DNA of 64,000 nucleotides from Aralia elata (lineage: Eukaryota > Streptophyta > Magnoliopsida > Apiales > Araliaceae): NCBI GenBank assembly GCA_034770075.1, contig CM068377.1, positions 74,599,358 through 74,663,357 of the forward strand, in the 5' to 3' direction. Positions 22,012 through 33,590 of the stretch are shown here, piece by piece. The notes below the pieces were generated by a model. That model did not search any database. It was not told where the DNA came from and saw only the letters and a list, made by a program, of their open reading frames with translations. Position 1 is the stretch's first letter; every line of letters starts with the position of its first letter. The position numbers and the translations under genes were made by a program.

Positions 22012-22162
22012 ATAACATGGGATTATTTTAAGTTATCCCATGAATAATACCATAAAAAACAAACATGTCGCTAGGACTATTTAATCCTAGAATTAATAGT
22101 CTTGGATTATAATCCATGAGATTATAATCCCGGAATTATAATCCCTGCAAACAAACATGACC
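22012..22162. mobile_element. right arm of the PIF/Harbinger-like element
   Basis: This is the 151-bp end of the TIR element, with subterminal repeats (TATAATCC, an internal copy of ACATGTTTGTTT) and the right inverted repeat. It lies 194 bp downstream of the WRKY stop codon. Confidence 0.7.
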
Positions 22163-22355
22163 TAAGAGTTCTATCGCACACGTATGAATTTTCTCATACA
22201 CGAAGCATCAAAAAATATAAATAAAAAACAATGAGGAGGATATAAAACAAAACATATAAATTATGAATTACAAGGCATGTTATAACTGAAAAGCTAAATG
22301 AAAATACACAAATTAATTAATTTACAAGATATATCTATCTACTAGCCTTCACTAA

Positions 22356-23332
22356 TTAATAATAAGGGTAAGCTTGAGAAGGGCGCTCAGTGAGCTGCAT
22401 TTGGTTGTTGTAATACATGAGAGAAGGGGTTTCATGGTTGTGGACTCCTTCATAAGTAGTTATCACATAGGTAGAGTCTTTTATTTCTCTCTCCACTCTT
22501 TTCTTCACATTGCATCCTTGGCTTGAGCACTTGTAGTAATTCCTGTTAATATCAACCATTCCATAACTAATAACTAAGCACTATACAAGTAAGAACCCTA
22601 GTTCCTATTTTGTGAATATCACAAGTAAGAAATTAAAAACTGAGTAAAACTCTCTTGCAATATGTGACAAAAATCACATATGAATGGGGCCTAAATTAAA
22701 AATACTAATATATGATAATTCCCATAAAACATGTCTGAAGTGCAAAAAATAAAAATCGTTCCTCAAAAGATGTTTAAAGTACACAATTCAAATTCGAAAA
22801 ATTGTATGAAGATTATTTCACATTAAAGTACTTAAATATATTACTTTTAAAAAAAAAGAAAATAATCATATTATGCTTACATGGGGTTCATTGTGGCTAA
22901 AGTTAAAAAAAAATAAAAAATTATTCGTTTTCCTTTACTTTAATTTTTCTTAATTTATGTAAAAATTGTACTTAAATTATTTTTTATGGGACAGAGTGAG
23001 TAAATATATTAGTCCTTTTAATTTGTGTTAAAATTTTCATGAATAGTGTGCATGCCAAGATTATTAGCTTGTTATGAGTGTGTACAGAATGTTAATAGGA
23101 GTACATTTTATAGAAAATTGATATTTTTATATGTCTCTCACATAAATGTGCATGTCAGTCACTATTTAATTGAGAGGAACCCGTGAAAATAACATATAGA
23201 AATATAGAAATATATCACTTTCCTATTTTGTATGCCTGAATGTTAATCCGTTAAGAAGGGTTCTGGTTGACTTGTTTGTTCAAGTCTTCATGATATACTA
23301 ATTAAATGAAAAGCTCAGTTCTGCTAGATAAT

Positions 23333-23368
<36 letters not shown>

Positions 23369-24693
23369 AGATTAATATATTATCATCTTAACTTCCAAAC
23401 GAAATGAGGTAGGTTTCCAGGAAATAAAGGAAGATGTTTATTTAGCAAACTTTTTTTCTTTTTAGAAATAATTATTAATTAATAATCATACATCTATCTA
23501 TATAACGTAGAGATACATTTAATTTTTTAAAATCAATTTATGAAATTTTAGATTAAAAAGTGATACAAATTTATATTATTTAATATAAACAACTATGATT
23601 AGTGTGAATTAACTAAAACAAATATTAGTTATTCTATTTGTCACTTCAAAACTTAATTTAAATGAATTAATATCAAATTTAATTTGTAATTAACTTTAAA
23701 AAATTAAAATGTATCTATCAGAGGAGGATTGTTGACAAGGTTCTAACTTTTAGCTACATAATAAATGATCTATCCATTAAATAAAACCTAACAAAGAAAT
23801 CAAAAACTAAATCAGTTTAAAGCATGATATATGTACATATTTAAAGGATTGAAGAATTGCATACATATTTATATAATAGATGTCATTTCCATATATAAAT
23901 TGCTTGATATATAAAAAAATAAAAAATAAAAATTCAGTGTAATATCACATTTCTAATTAATACACTTACCTGGGATTAGGGTTATTTTTAACCATTTTCT
24001 TCCCATACTTTCTCCACTTATATCCATCATCAGTGATCTCAAGCTCAGTCTTCATCCTGAAAGCAATCCTAAAACCCTCATCGATTTTACCTCTCTTCAT
24101 CTTTTTGTTGCATTTTCTACACGAAGATATAAACCAATCAGTCAAAAAAAAAAAAACTACACAATTAGAAATAAAAAATGGAAAATTAATGCTAGGTTCG
24201 AGACAAAAATTACCAAGTTTATTAAGACAAAGTTTTGCTGAACTGATTTGTACGGATTCAGATCCTCTCCATTGCATCTATTCTATTCTCCAATATAATA
24301 TTGGTTCCGTCGTTAAAAATAATATTTATGTTGTTAAATATATATATGGAGAAAAATTGAAGGACAAATATAATGGAGGGGACCTTGATCCGAACTATAC
24401 CGAAATAAAATTCACACCCGAAAATTAGTCACTAACACTTGCGACATGCAACGACTACTATTATCCACATGATCATCATGACTAGAATTCATTGAACTTT
24501 CATCAGTACTCGTGTTTCCTTGCAAGATCATCGGTGTATCTGAAATATGTGAAACAAAATCTTCCTCCGGTTGATCCGTGAACGGAAGAAAATCGGATAG
24601 TTCAAACCCTAGATCATCGGTTATGTAAGTGTAAGTAGGGTTAGAACGAGGAGTTCGAATTCCGGGGGCGGTTGCTGCCAGGAAAGTGGACAT
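22356..24693 (-). CDS. WRKY transcription factor, group IIc, WRKY50/51-like
   Basis: WRKY proteins bind W-box DNA (TTGAC) in the nucleus. The best model has three exons: 24693-24437, 24116-23970 and 22542-22356, giving 196 residues with phases that agree. Intron 2 has a perfect donor (AG|GTAAGT) and acceptor (AACAG|G) and splits the Arg codon after NNPNP, the conserved WRKY intron site. The intron 1 donor is less sure (GT|GTTAGT or two bases upstream). The signature is WRKYGKK (residues 120-126) rather than WRKYGQK, with a C-X4-C-X23-H-X-H zinc finger (Cys140, Cys145, His169, His171). The N-terminus is acidic and Ser-rich. WRKYGKK with this finger marks the WRKY50/51/59 branch, linked in Arabidopsis to jasmonate/salicylate defence signalling; that role is inferred by family. 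No break is seen. Confidence 0.9.
22543..23969 (-). other. intron 2 of the WRKY gene
   Basis: A 1.43-kb AT-rich intron, GT-AG, in the conserved WRKY-domain position. It contains a (CT)n microsatellite and no recognisable gene or complete element. Confidence 0.85.
23337..23368. repeat. (CT)n microsatellite in WRKY intron 2
   Basis: About 15 uninterrupted CT dinucleotides on the plus strand. A likely length-polymorphic marker tied to the gene. Confidence 0.9.
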
Positions 24694-24792
24694 ACTGGCG
24701 TGGGAATGAAAGGAGTGAAAGCTAAAATGGAAGACGAAGACTTAGAAAGACTTTGGACTTATATTGCAATATTTATTTTCGGCTGGAAGCGT

Positions 24793-24801
24793 AATATATA
24801 G
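24793..24801 (-). promoter_or_regulatory. putative TATA box of the WRKY gene
   Basis: The minus strand reads CCTATATATTACG about 100 bp upstream of the ATG at 24693, a usual TATA-to-ATG distance with a short 5' UTR. No W-box cluster was noted nearby. Confidence 0.5.
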
Positions 24802-24803
24802 GC

Positions 24804-25133
24804 GGCTTGCTTTTAGTCTTTAATATTTTTTTTAATAGTACTTAATTTATTATATTTCTCTCTTTTGCCAGCTTGCATGACGATGCACCTTCCTCGAAGA
24901 ACAAAGAGAGTTACTTTATTAGTGCCACTATGTCATTTATCTTATGTAAGATGCTTGTGTCATCTATGACAAGTCTCTCTCTGATCTCAAGACAGCTTTT
25001 TCGTGATTCTATTTTTGTATGTAGTATTTGGAGTAAAATATTATTACAATTCGGGTTAAATTTTAATTTTGTGGGCCTAATTATAAGTTAAGGTTAAATT
25101 TTAATTTTGTGGGTCTAAATATAAATTAGAGTT
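24804..25133. other. spacer upstream of the WRKY gene, with a 38-bp tandem duplication
   Basis: No gene is supported. At 25054-25129 a 38-bp unit (GGTTAAATTTTAATTTTGTG and onward) occurs twice with a few differences. The rest is AT-rich and may belong to the WRKY promoter or to the edge of the next retroelement. Confidence 0.5.
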
Positions 25134-26302
25134 TACATGTGATCTAAAGTATTGAATGAAAGACAGAAAAATCGAAAATAAATGAATAAGACGAAAATAA
25201 ATGAACGAGATAGACAGTAAATGAACAAAAGGGAGAACATCTAGGGTTTTGGCCCCTTAGGGTTCGGCTACCCTAGGTGGTTCCACCTTATGATAAAACT
25301 TCGACAACGACTTCTCTGATTGAACTTGATTTGAACTACCGGAACGAAACAAGGACAAAACAAGAGAAACAAACGTAGAAGGAACAAGAAAACTTAGGTG
25401 ACCACTAGGCACCCTAGGGTTCAGCCACCCTAGGGATTGGCCTCCTAGGGGGCACACATCTTCATACTCTTAAATGTTGTGTCAAACAAGCTTTGAGCAG
25501 TGAATGACGGAATAACAAACTCGAATCAAGGAAAGATGCAAGAAAACTTGTGAGGGTCTAAGAATGGTTTTCCTTGAATCCTCCATGACAAGAGAAGCTT
25601 CTTACAAGTCCAAGAATCATGAGAAAATGATAAAAATTGAGCAAGAAAGGCCAAGGCAAGCGAAGGGGATCGAAGGAAGCACAAACCCAGATTCGTGTTG
25701 AGCTCCTCTGAAGTTTTCGACGATGAGATCGAATGACATGATATTCGGATAAAGAAAAAAAGAACGAAAAGGCATGGATTGAGCAACAAAGACCTTGAAA
25801 TATGAGACTTGAGAGAGACCTCCATGAGTCTCGAGGCAGAAGGCTTATGGAGGCAACTAGTGTTGGAAAATGGTTGAGGGATTGGATTGGTGGCTAGAAG
25901 GACAGGACGATTTGGGCATTATTCGGGTAACTAAGGGTATTTTCTTTCACCTAAGGTCACATACCAGGCACATGACCCAGACATGTGTCAAACACATGAT
26001 CACTTACTAGGAAACTATATAAATACTCCCTCCATTTCAGTAGAAGGGACTTTTGATCCTCTCTAGACCTAAGACTCCCGAGAAGGCTCTTTCTCTCCAA
26101 GAGTTCTGTTACGTGTTGCTAGAGTAATTGCCTACCTGTTCTTCTCTCCTCTTCAATTCTTCAATTATTTGTGTACTCTTCGTGGATTTCTCTCCTCCTC
26201 AGCTCACATGAAACCTTAATTTGAGCAAGGTATAATTTTCTTGCCTATATTTCTTTGGCGACTCTACTGGAGAGGTGTAGAATTTGTGAAGAGTATGCCC
26301 AC
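25134..26302 (+). mobile_element. putative LTR end, primer site and leader of a Tat/Ogre-like element
   Basis: TGGCGACTCTACTGGAGAG at 26256-26274 matches a tRNA-Arg-type primer site with two differences from the copy at 17836. Upstream is a TATA box (26016-26024) and a stretch with repeated palindromic CCCTAGGG blocks, as in an LTR. The LTR ends are not clear; no TG...CA pair could be fixed, so the left limit is a guess. The leader is interrupted at 26302 by the minus-strand Copia element. It probably belongs with 35408-35448. Confidence 0.45.
26016..26024 (+). promoter_or_regulatory. TATA box of the putative Tat/Ogre-like LTR
   Basis: ACTATATAAATACTCCC lies about 240 bp before the primer site, a plausible U3/R arrangement. 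Confidence 0.5.
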
Positions 26303-28116
26303 TGTTAGGTTTGTATAACGCGAACATGCAATCAAATTACATAAATAAAGCAGAAGCGCGATCAAATCAGATTTTAAAATTTTATACAAACCATCACCAT
26401 GATCTTTCTTTATGCACAATTATTAATTAAATGAAAGAGATGGAGAATAAGAATTATACCCTTGTAGAATTCTAGCTTCCTTAGGTACAAGTTCACCACC
26501 AATTCCTTCGCGTTCTCCTTGAATTCCACCGATTAAATTCCTTCCTTTGATCAACGTTAGCCACCCAAGTGTTTGGCCTCTAGAGGTGATCCACCAAGGA
26601 ATAATACTTGTTCAAGAAGATGGGTGTTGGCAAAACCCTAGTTTCTATCTCTATAGAAATTGTAAGTACTCTCCACAATTCTTATGCAAGAGTGTGTAAC
26701 CCTAATCTATGATAAGACTTCTCTTATTTATAGATGTAGGAAAACCCCTTCCCTAAACTATTTAGGATTAGGGTTTTTGTTTTAATTAAACTCCTTTAAT
26801 TAATTGAACTCCTAATCCAATTGGGAATTCATGAGAGAGTACTTCTATTAATTAATTCTCAATCCCTATTAGGAATTAAATAATAGTAATAGTAATAATA
26901 ATAATAATAAGACTCCTCTTATTAATTTATATTTAATATTTTCAAAATATTAAATAATAAATATTAAGCTATTTAATTTATTCTATCTCCATAGATTAAA
27001 TTAAATATACTTAACTTATTATTACGATTATGTCATTTACTTCTTAAATAAATATTTTTCTTTTGCGGTGTGACCCTTTAGGTTCTCCATATTAAACCGG
27101 TTGTGAATAAATCAATTAGAACAATTCTAATTTTATTTAAATAAATAAATTAAACTATTTAATTCATTTAAATAAATAATATTTATTCCACAATAAGGGT
27201 AAGCCCCCTTAGCAATCAACGACTTTCCAGATAATATAGATTTCAGCATTAATCACAAAAGAACCTTTCAGTGAATAGTTACCGTACAATTCAATCCTTC
27301 TACCATACAATGTCCCAATTAAATATAAGACATGGAATTACTGTCAAGTCTTATTTTATTTAATTATATGTATTTCGATTCTTAAATGCACAACTCTGAT
27401 AATGCAAATTAGAAACTCCTTTCTAATTTTATTCTGCTTTGGCCAAAGACTTCTGAGTCGTCATTTATCGAATCACATAGGACATTCACATCTTTTACTA
27501 GACGTGGTAGATTCTTTGTTGATCATTCACCTATCTCCATGTACAACTTATTATACCCAATCATACCCTTTGATATACCCTAAAGGTCTTAAGGGACATG
27601 TCAAAGTATAACTTATCATACACAAGATACTATGATGATCTCAAGTCTAAGGATCACTTGTACTACTATCACTAGAGGAATTCTTATTGACAGCCAAGTA
27701 AAACTCCATTAGGTATTCCTTAGCGAGTCACGTTCAGTGAACTTATTCTCCAATAAGCACCTACATACTTGCTTTAGTGTCTCCACACAAATGATTATGA
27801 GATCAATCATCCTCTTCCTAAGAGCAAGCAACGTATGTACTAATCTATCCGGATTCACTAATCCCCAATTTAGTAATCCAACGATCAGGAACAATTTTAG
27901 TTTGTGAGCTATCTTGAATTTAGATCTCATTAGCATGATCACTATCATGATTCTAAAAGCATTGCTCAAAACTATGGGTTTATCACATTTAATATATAAC
28001 AGCACCATGTAGATAATGTAAAATGCCTTTAATACTTTTATTAATAAATGAATAAGATTACAAAGTATATGCTACATCATATCAAATATGATTGGCTTGA
28101 GTGCATACTACTTTCA
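26303..28116 (-). repeat. 3' LTR of the minus-strand Copia element
   Basis: The plus strand reads TGTTAGGTTTGTATAACGCG to CATACTACTTTCA, the reverse complement of the family LTR. It adjoins the polypurine tract (minus AAGTGGGAGAT, 28117-28127). Confidence 0.93.
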
Positions 28117-28129
28117 ATCTCCCACTTGC

Positions 28130-31100
28130 ACTAAAGCCAATCGTCATGGTATCTAATACCCTTCTTCTCTAAGTGACGATCACCCTGCCGTTTGGATAAA
28201 ACTTCAATAAATGGATATGCAATGTTGTTCTTGAGAGTCCACTATCTCTATAGTGACTTTTCTTCTTTCAATGATTCCTCTAATCAAATGAAAGTGCCGC
28301 AACACATGTTTGAATCCAAGATGAGACTTAGGAACTATTCATAGTTCTGTGATGAACTTTTCATCCAAACAATCAACTTACAGCTTCACTTACAGCTATA
28401 TACTTTGTCTTTGTCACTAAACCAGCAACTCTTTGCTGTTTGGAACCTTTCCAATTCATTGCACCACCATTCAAGGTAACAATTTACCCTAAAGTAGATT
28501 TGTTATCGTCTTGGTCAATCTGAAAAACTTGAGTCTGTTTAGCCCTCTAGTTTTCATTCAGACCTACCACGAATCTTGATCACATCTTCAATACGGGTTA
28601 AGTACTTGAAGATGTTCATCACTGTCTTACAGTGATCTTCTCCAGAATTTGACTGATCAACATCAGACCTTGTATATTCATTGCATTCATGATAGTAACT
28701 CATGCGATCTCCTTTTATTGAGGACAATTTAAAGAGATACACTCCATGGCTCATCATCATGAGACCTCTCTTGGAGTTTGTCATGCTAAACACCTTTAGC
28801 ATCGAATGAATATACGTTCATTGGGTCAAGCCGAACATCCTTTTAAATCTATCTATATAGATTTATATCCCTAATTTTTAGGATGCTCCTCCCAAGTCAT
28901 TCATGGAGGAATGTTTAGACAATTTTATCTTTACTGATTATAGCATTGGTGTGTTATTCCTTATCAGTAGTATATCAATATATAATACTAGGAATGTCAC
29001 AGTGCTCCCACTGACCCTTTTGTACACACTAGGTTCATTCTCGTTTTTGATAAAATCAAACTCTTTTGATTATCTCATCAAAACGAATGTTCCATCTTTG
29101 AGAAGCTTGCTTCAATCCATCAATGGATCATTGCAGCTTAAAACACGATCTGCTTCAACCTTTGAAACAAATTCCTCTGGCTGTATCATACATACATTCT
29201 CCTCAAGTCTTCACTGAGGAAGGACATCTCCACATCCATTTTGCCAGATTTCGTAATAAGCTGCAATCACAAGCAAAATCCAAATGGACTTGAGCATTAC
29301 CCGATAATAAGGTTTTATTACAGTCAACTCCTTGACTTTATTTGAAACCTTTTAAACAGGTCTGGTCTTATAGGTCTCCACCTTGCCATTTGCCCTAGTC
29401 TTTCTCTTTAAAGACCCATATACACCCTTTAGGCACTATGCCTTTCGGTGGAGTAACCAGAGTTTATACTTGGTTCTCATACATGGAGTCCATTTCGGAT
29501 TTCAAGGCCATCTGCCATTTCTCTGAGTGTCTTCTACTCTTAGCCTCATCGTATATAACTGGATCATCATCCTCTATGATGCGTACCTCATCATCATCCT
29601 CTATGATAAATCCATACCTCCCAGGTATCTTCGGTACTCTTCCAGATTTATGATTCGGTTGTGGTACAATAGGTCTATCTACAGGTTCCTCGGTTCGACT
29701 TAAAGTGCTTTGTGGTTCTTGAACTCCTTCAAGATCTATTACCCTCCCACTAGCTCCTTTAATGGTAAACACCTTTATCTAAGAAGGCAGCGTGTAGGAT
29801 TATAGTAATAATACCCTAAACTTTCTTTAGGATATCCCACAAATCTGCACTTGTCAGATTTTGTCCCAAACTTATCTTTGAAACCTTTTCACATAAGCTG
29901 GACAACCCATTATCTTAACATACTTAAGAGTAGGAATCCTCCCTATCCATAACCTTTATGGAGTCTTGGGCTCAAATTTTTGAGGTTACCTTATTTTTGT
30001 AGATATGCAGCCGTTTCTAGGGCAAAGCCCCAGATGGATACTGGAATGTCGGTAAAAATCATTATGGATTGCACCATGTCCAACAAGGTACAATTTCTCC
30101 TTTTAGATTCACCAATCAATTATTGCGTATCAAGAGGTGTCCATTATGAGAAAATACCATTTTGAGATGATCTAGAAACTCATTGCACAAGTATTCTTTC
30201 TTCGATCTGATCAAAGAATCTTAATACTTTGTCAAATATGTTTCACTTCTGAATTCTTTGAACCTTTCAAATGATTCAGACTTGTATTTCACCAAATACA
30301 CACATTCAACTCTTTGAATGACCATCTCCTTTTTCTTTTATTTAGTTTGTTCAATTTGCAAAGTAATTTTCATGTAAGTCAAGTATACAAAGTCTATCAA
30401 GTAATCTTCCAGTTTCAAACAAAACATTATCATTATAAATAGAACAACAATTGTTCTTAAATATAATACCAAAACCTTCTTTGTCCAACAATGGAAGTAA
30501 TAATGTTTCTAAAGAGAGCTGGAACATAATAACAACTTATTAACTTAATAGACTTGCCCGTAGGCAATGCTAAACTATAAGTTCTTATGGTTAATACAAC
30601 AACCATTGCTCCATTCCCACACATAAGATTTACTTACTCTTTGTTTAGCTTTCTACTTCTGCTTAGTCTCTGCATTGGATTGCATACGTGAGAACTACAG
30701 TCGGTATCCAATACCCAAGTAGAACCTTAACTTATAGAAAATTTATTTCAATCATGAACAAACCCATATTTGTAACCGAAGCTTCACTAAGCTTCTTCTG
30801 GTTAGCCTCTATAAGATACTCCTTACAGTTTCCTTTCTAGTGTCCAGGCTTATTGTATTGGAAGCAAACTCCTTTGCTATTTGCATCAGTTTTGTTCTTA
30901 GTGTCCTTAGTTATTGCCTTTCCATATACCTTCTTTGAATTGTTCTTCTTTTCAGAAGATCCTTTGGCCCTCTTCCGCTACCTGGAAGAATCATCTACCA
31001 GTAAGACTTGGTCTTTCTTGGTTGAAAAATCACTCTTTACTGTTTTCAACATGTTTAAGCAACTCAGGCAGGCTGACATATAGCTTGTTCATGTGAAATT

Positions 31101-31650
31101 CACAACAATTTGTGAGAAAGAGTCCGGATGTGATTGCAAGATCAAATCTTGGATTAACTCTCCATCCATTAAAACCGGTTGTCCCAATTGTTCAATCAGA
31201 TTGATCATTTTAAGACATTTGTCTGTACTGTAGTGCCATTGGTCATTCTAGATCAGAAGAGCTCCCTAGATATCTGATATTTAATAGTCCTACTTTCTTC
31301 ACCCTTCAACTCCTTGAAGGTGTCAGAGTACAGTAGGAGCATCCATAGTTTCATGCTGACGCTGAAGCTCGTTACTTATGGATGCGAGCATGATGCATTG
31401 AGCCAACTGTGCATCATCTTGCCACTTTCTAAACGTAACAATCTCTTCCTCAGAGGCATTGTCTGCAACCATTAAAGGGATAGGCATATTAAGGATATAA
31501 GATAGCTTTTCAGCCTTGAGAACTATTCTCAAATTTCTTAACCAATCCGTGTAATTCGGTCCGGTTAATTAGCATCTAATATGCTATCCGTGTAATTCGG
31601 TCCGGTTAATTAGCATCTAATATGCTATGCAGTGATAGTGAATTAGACAT
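28130..31650 (-). pseudogene. gag-pol remains of the minus-strand Copia element
   Basis: In element order, gag is readable at 31532-31323 (EEEIVTFRKWQDDAQLAQCI) and a damaged zinc knuckle (KPGH) near 30850. The integrase catalytic-Glu region lies near 30110 with Lys in place of Glu, the linker and RT start at 29772-29464 (RYGFIIEDDDEVRII, EMDSMYENQV), and RNase H to the pol end is at about 28550-28130. Only two frames exceed 65 codons; many stops and frame changes separate them. No product is possible. Confidence 0.85.
31547..31628. repeat. exact 41-bp tandem duplication in the gag start
   Basis: Two identical 41-bp units (31547-31587 and 31588-31628) begin CCGTGTAATTCGGTCC. 41 is not a multiple of 3, so it shifts the gag frame. 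The plus-strand Copia copy has a single unit here. Confidence 0.95.
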
Positions 31651-31855
31651 CGTAAAATTCTATAAATGAATTTGTAATTTATCAACATTTCAGCATACAT
31701 TCATTTTAATTAATTACCAAAATAAATTAGGCCTTTATTTCAAATTGGTATCTCTCACTATTTTCATCAAACTATATTACCCTCAATATACAGTTCGGCA
31801 AATCTAATTAAAGATTTGCTAGTGAGAATAAGGACCCCATTTCAAATGTATATAG

Positions 31856-32146
31856 CCTTGTGTGACACAACAAACGATATATAAATAAATAGGTAGACAA
31901 CTATTGTCAATTACATCACTATGTAACTCCTTTTAATTTGCCTCTTAGATTATTTTGATCAAGTGTGACACATCCGAATCAAAATTATCCAAGTTAAGTC
32001 CAACCTAGCACTTCCATATATTCGAAAGAAAAACACTGTCCTTGTGTGACACAACAAAACAACATCGTTCAGTCTATGTATAAGCATCAAATGTGATAAA
32101 GCAACATCTTAAATATTTAATACTTGCCTTGTGTGACACAACAAAC
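31856..32146 (-). other. three leader hairpins (TTGTTGTGTCACACAAGG) in the minus-strand Copia
   Basis: Copies lie at about 31856-31874, 32040-32058 and 32127-32145, with a weaker one at 31959-31974. On the element's strand each folds as TTGTG-TCA-CACAA. The same hairpins occur in the plus-strand copy. Confidence 0.7.
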
Positions 32147-32351
32147 TCATATTAAATATTTAATACTCTATCGCTTTACCATGATAGAAGGCGACGTTCG
32201 ATATTCCAAATATCTTTGAATGCTTAGGACTTAATATAATTTCTTTGAGGGGTTTGTAATTATTATTTGTCTCATCTTGTTTAGCGCGCATGCACATATA
32301 TATATAAAATACGCGTCATATTATTTTACATGCGAAGCATGTTGGATAATA

Positions 32352-32355
32352 TATA

Positions 32356-32406
<51 letters not shown>
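32352..32406. repeat. (AT)n microsatellite
   Basis: About 25 AT dinucleotides in the leader of the minus-strand Copia. A shorter (AT)n stands at the matching place of the plus-strand copy (38235-38254). Confidence 0.9.
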
Positions 32407-32409
<3 letters not shown>

Positions 32410-32939
32410 GCATGCACATATAGAATACTATATTCTACCCGGATTGATTATGGACTTTTATTCTAGTTTGGTTCACTAGAGCCACCAAGTGAACCAAAAG
32501 GTCAAACCTAGGGTGCAAGAATTAAAATTAAATATAACTATTACATTTAAACCCGGGCTCCATTACAAACGGGTCTTCAAGCGCTCCTTGCTTCTTTGTC
32601 TCCAATTCTTCAAGTAATTCTAACTAAACCTATTACATTAACTATTTACAATAAATAGAAACCTTGATCAGCAGTCAAGGGGAGGTACATAGGAGGGAGA
32701 TAGAATTTACATTAAGAAAAATTAGAGAAGACGAGGTACGCAGACCCCATTTATAAAAAACTCATTCATTCAAGCATCCACTAAAATAAATCCAATCACA
32801 CATTGGTCAGTAGTCCATAATCAATCCCTATTTATTATCATACATATCTCCATATGTATCAATAAATAACATTCATCTCATGAATAATAAAACCATTCCA
32901 TATATGCATTGATATCATTTAATGGGCAATTAAAAGTTT

Positions 32940-33440
32940 CCTAGAAATCCAATTTTGAAATAAAAATAAACTCCTTTATTTTGATCAAAATTTAAATTAT
33001 AATAAACTTATTTATTTTATTTTATCCAATTTTGAATAAAAATAAACTCCTTTATTTTTAATCAAATTCCAAATCAAAATAAAACACCTTTATTTTAATT
33101 AATATGGAAACCAATTTCAAGTTTAAAATAAACACCTTTATTTTTAACTTACAATTGTTGGAAAATAAAATATGTTGAATTCTATTCCTTATCAAAATAA
33201 ACATCTTTATTTTTAAGGAAACATGGAATCCTATTCCATATGTGAATAAACTCCTTTATTCTAGGAAACATGGAATCCTATTCCATATGTGAATAAACTC
33301 CTTTATTCTAGGAAAAATGGAATCCTATTCCATATATGAATAAACTCCTTTATTCTAGTTAACGTAGAATCCAATTCCAAGTTAAAATAAAACTTTTAAT
33401 TTTAATCATATTCCAATTAAAATAAACCTTTTATCTTAAT
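32940..33440. repeat. degenerate AATAAACTCCTTTATT array in the Copia leader, with 3 x 47-bp units
   Basis: A dozen or so loose copies of AATAAA-CTCCTTTATT alternate with GGAATCCTATTCC. Three near-identical 47-bp units run at 33217-33263, 33264-33310 and 33311-33357. The plus-strand copy has only a few such units (37540-37700). Confidence 0.8.
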
Positions 33441-33571
33441 TGAAAATAAATAAAATCAAAATAAAAAATAATAATAATAATAATTTTACACAAACAATTA
33501 TGCCCAATTAAATTGTTCTAAACACATATCAATGTATATACAGAATCAAAACAATTAATAATTCGCATAAA

Positions 33572-33590
33572 GTTTGGCTCTTGATACCAC
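33572..33590 (-). other. primer-binding site of the minus-strand Copia
   Basis: The minus strand reads GTGGTATCAAGAGCCAAAC directly after the 5' LTR: the initiator-tRNA-Met site with one extra A compared with TGGTATCAGAGCC in the plus-strand copy. Confidence 0.85.

Larger units (their letters stand above)
7772..22162. mobile_element. PIF/Harbinger (Tourist)-like TIR element, split by a Gypsy insertion
   Basis: The outer ends are inverted repeats: GGCCATGTTTGTTT at 7772-7785 and AAACAAACATGACC at 22149-22162, with one mismatch. Both are flanked by taa (7769-7771 and 22163-22165), the 3-bp duplication typical of PIF/Harbinger and Tourist elements. Without the nested Gypsy element it is about 1.35 kb: left arm 7772-8968, right arm 22012-22162. 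Subterminal GGGATTATAATCC-type motifs occur in both arms. No transposase reading frame is visible, so it is a non-autonomous element. Confidence 0.75.

Noticed and set aside
24033..24428. 131-codon plus-strand frame across the WRKY gene
   Set aside because: Antisense to WRKY exon 2 and intron 1; no motif. The minus-strand WRKY model explains the region.
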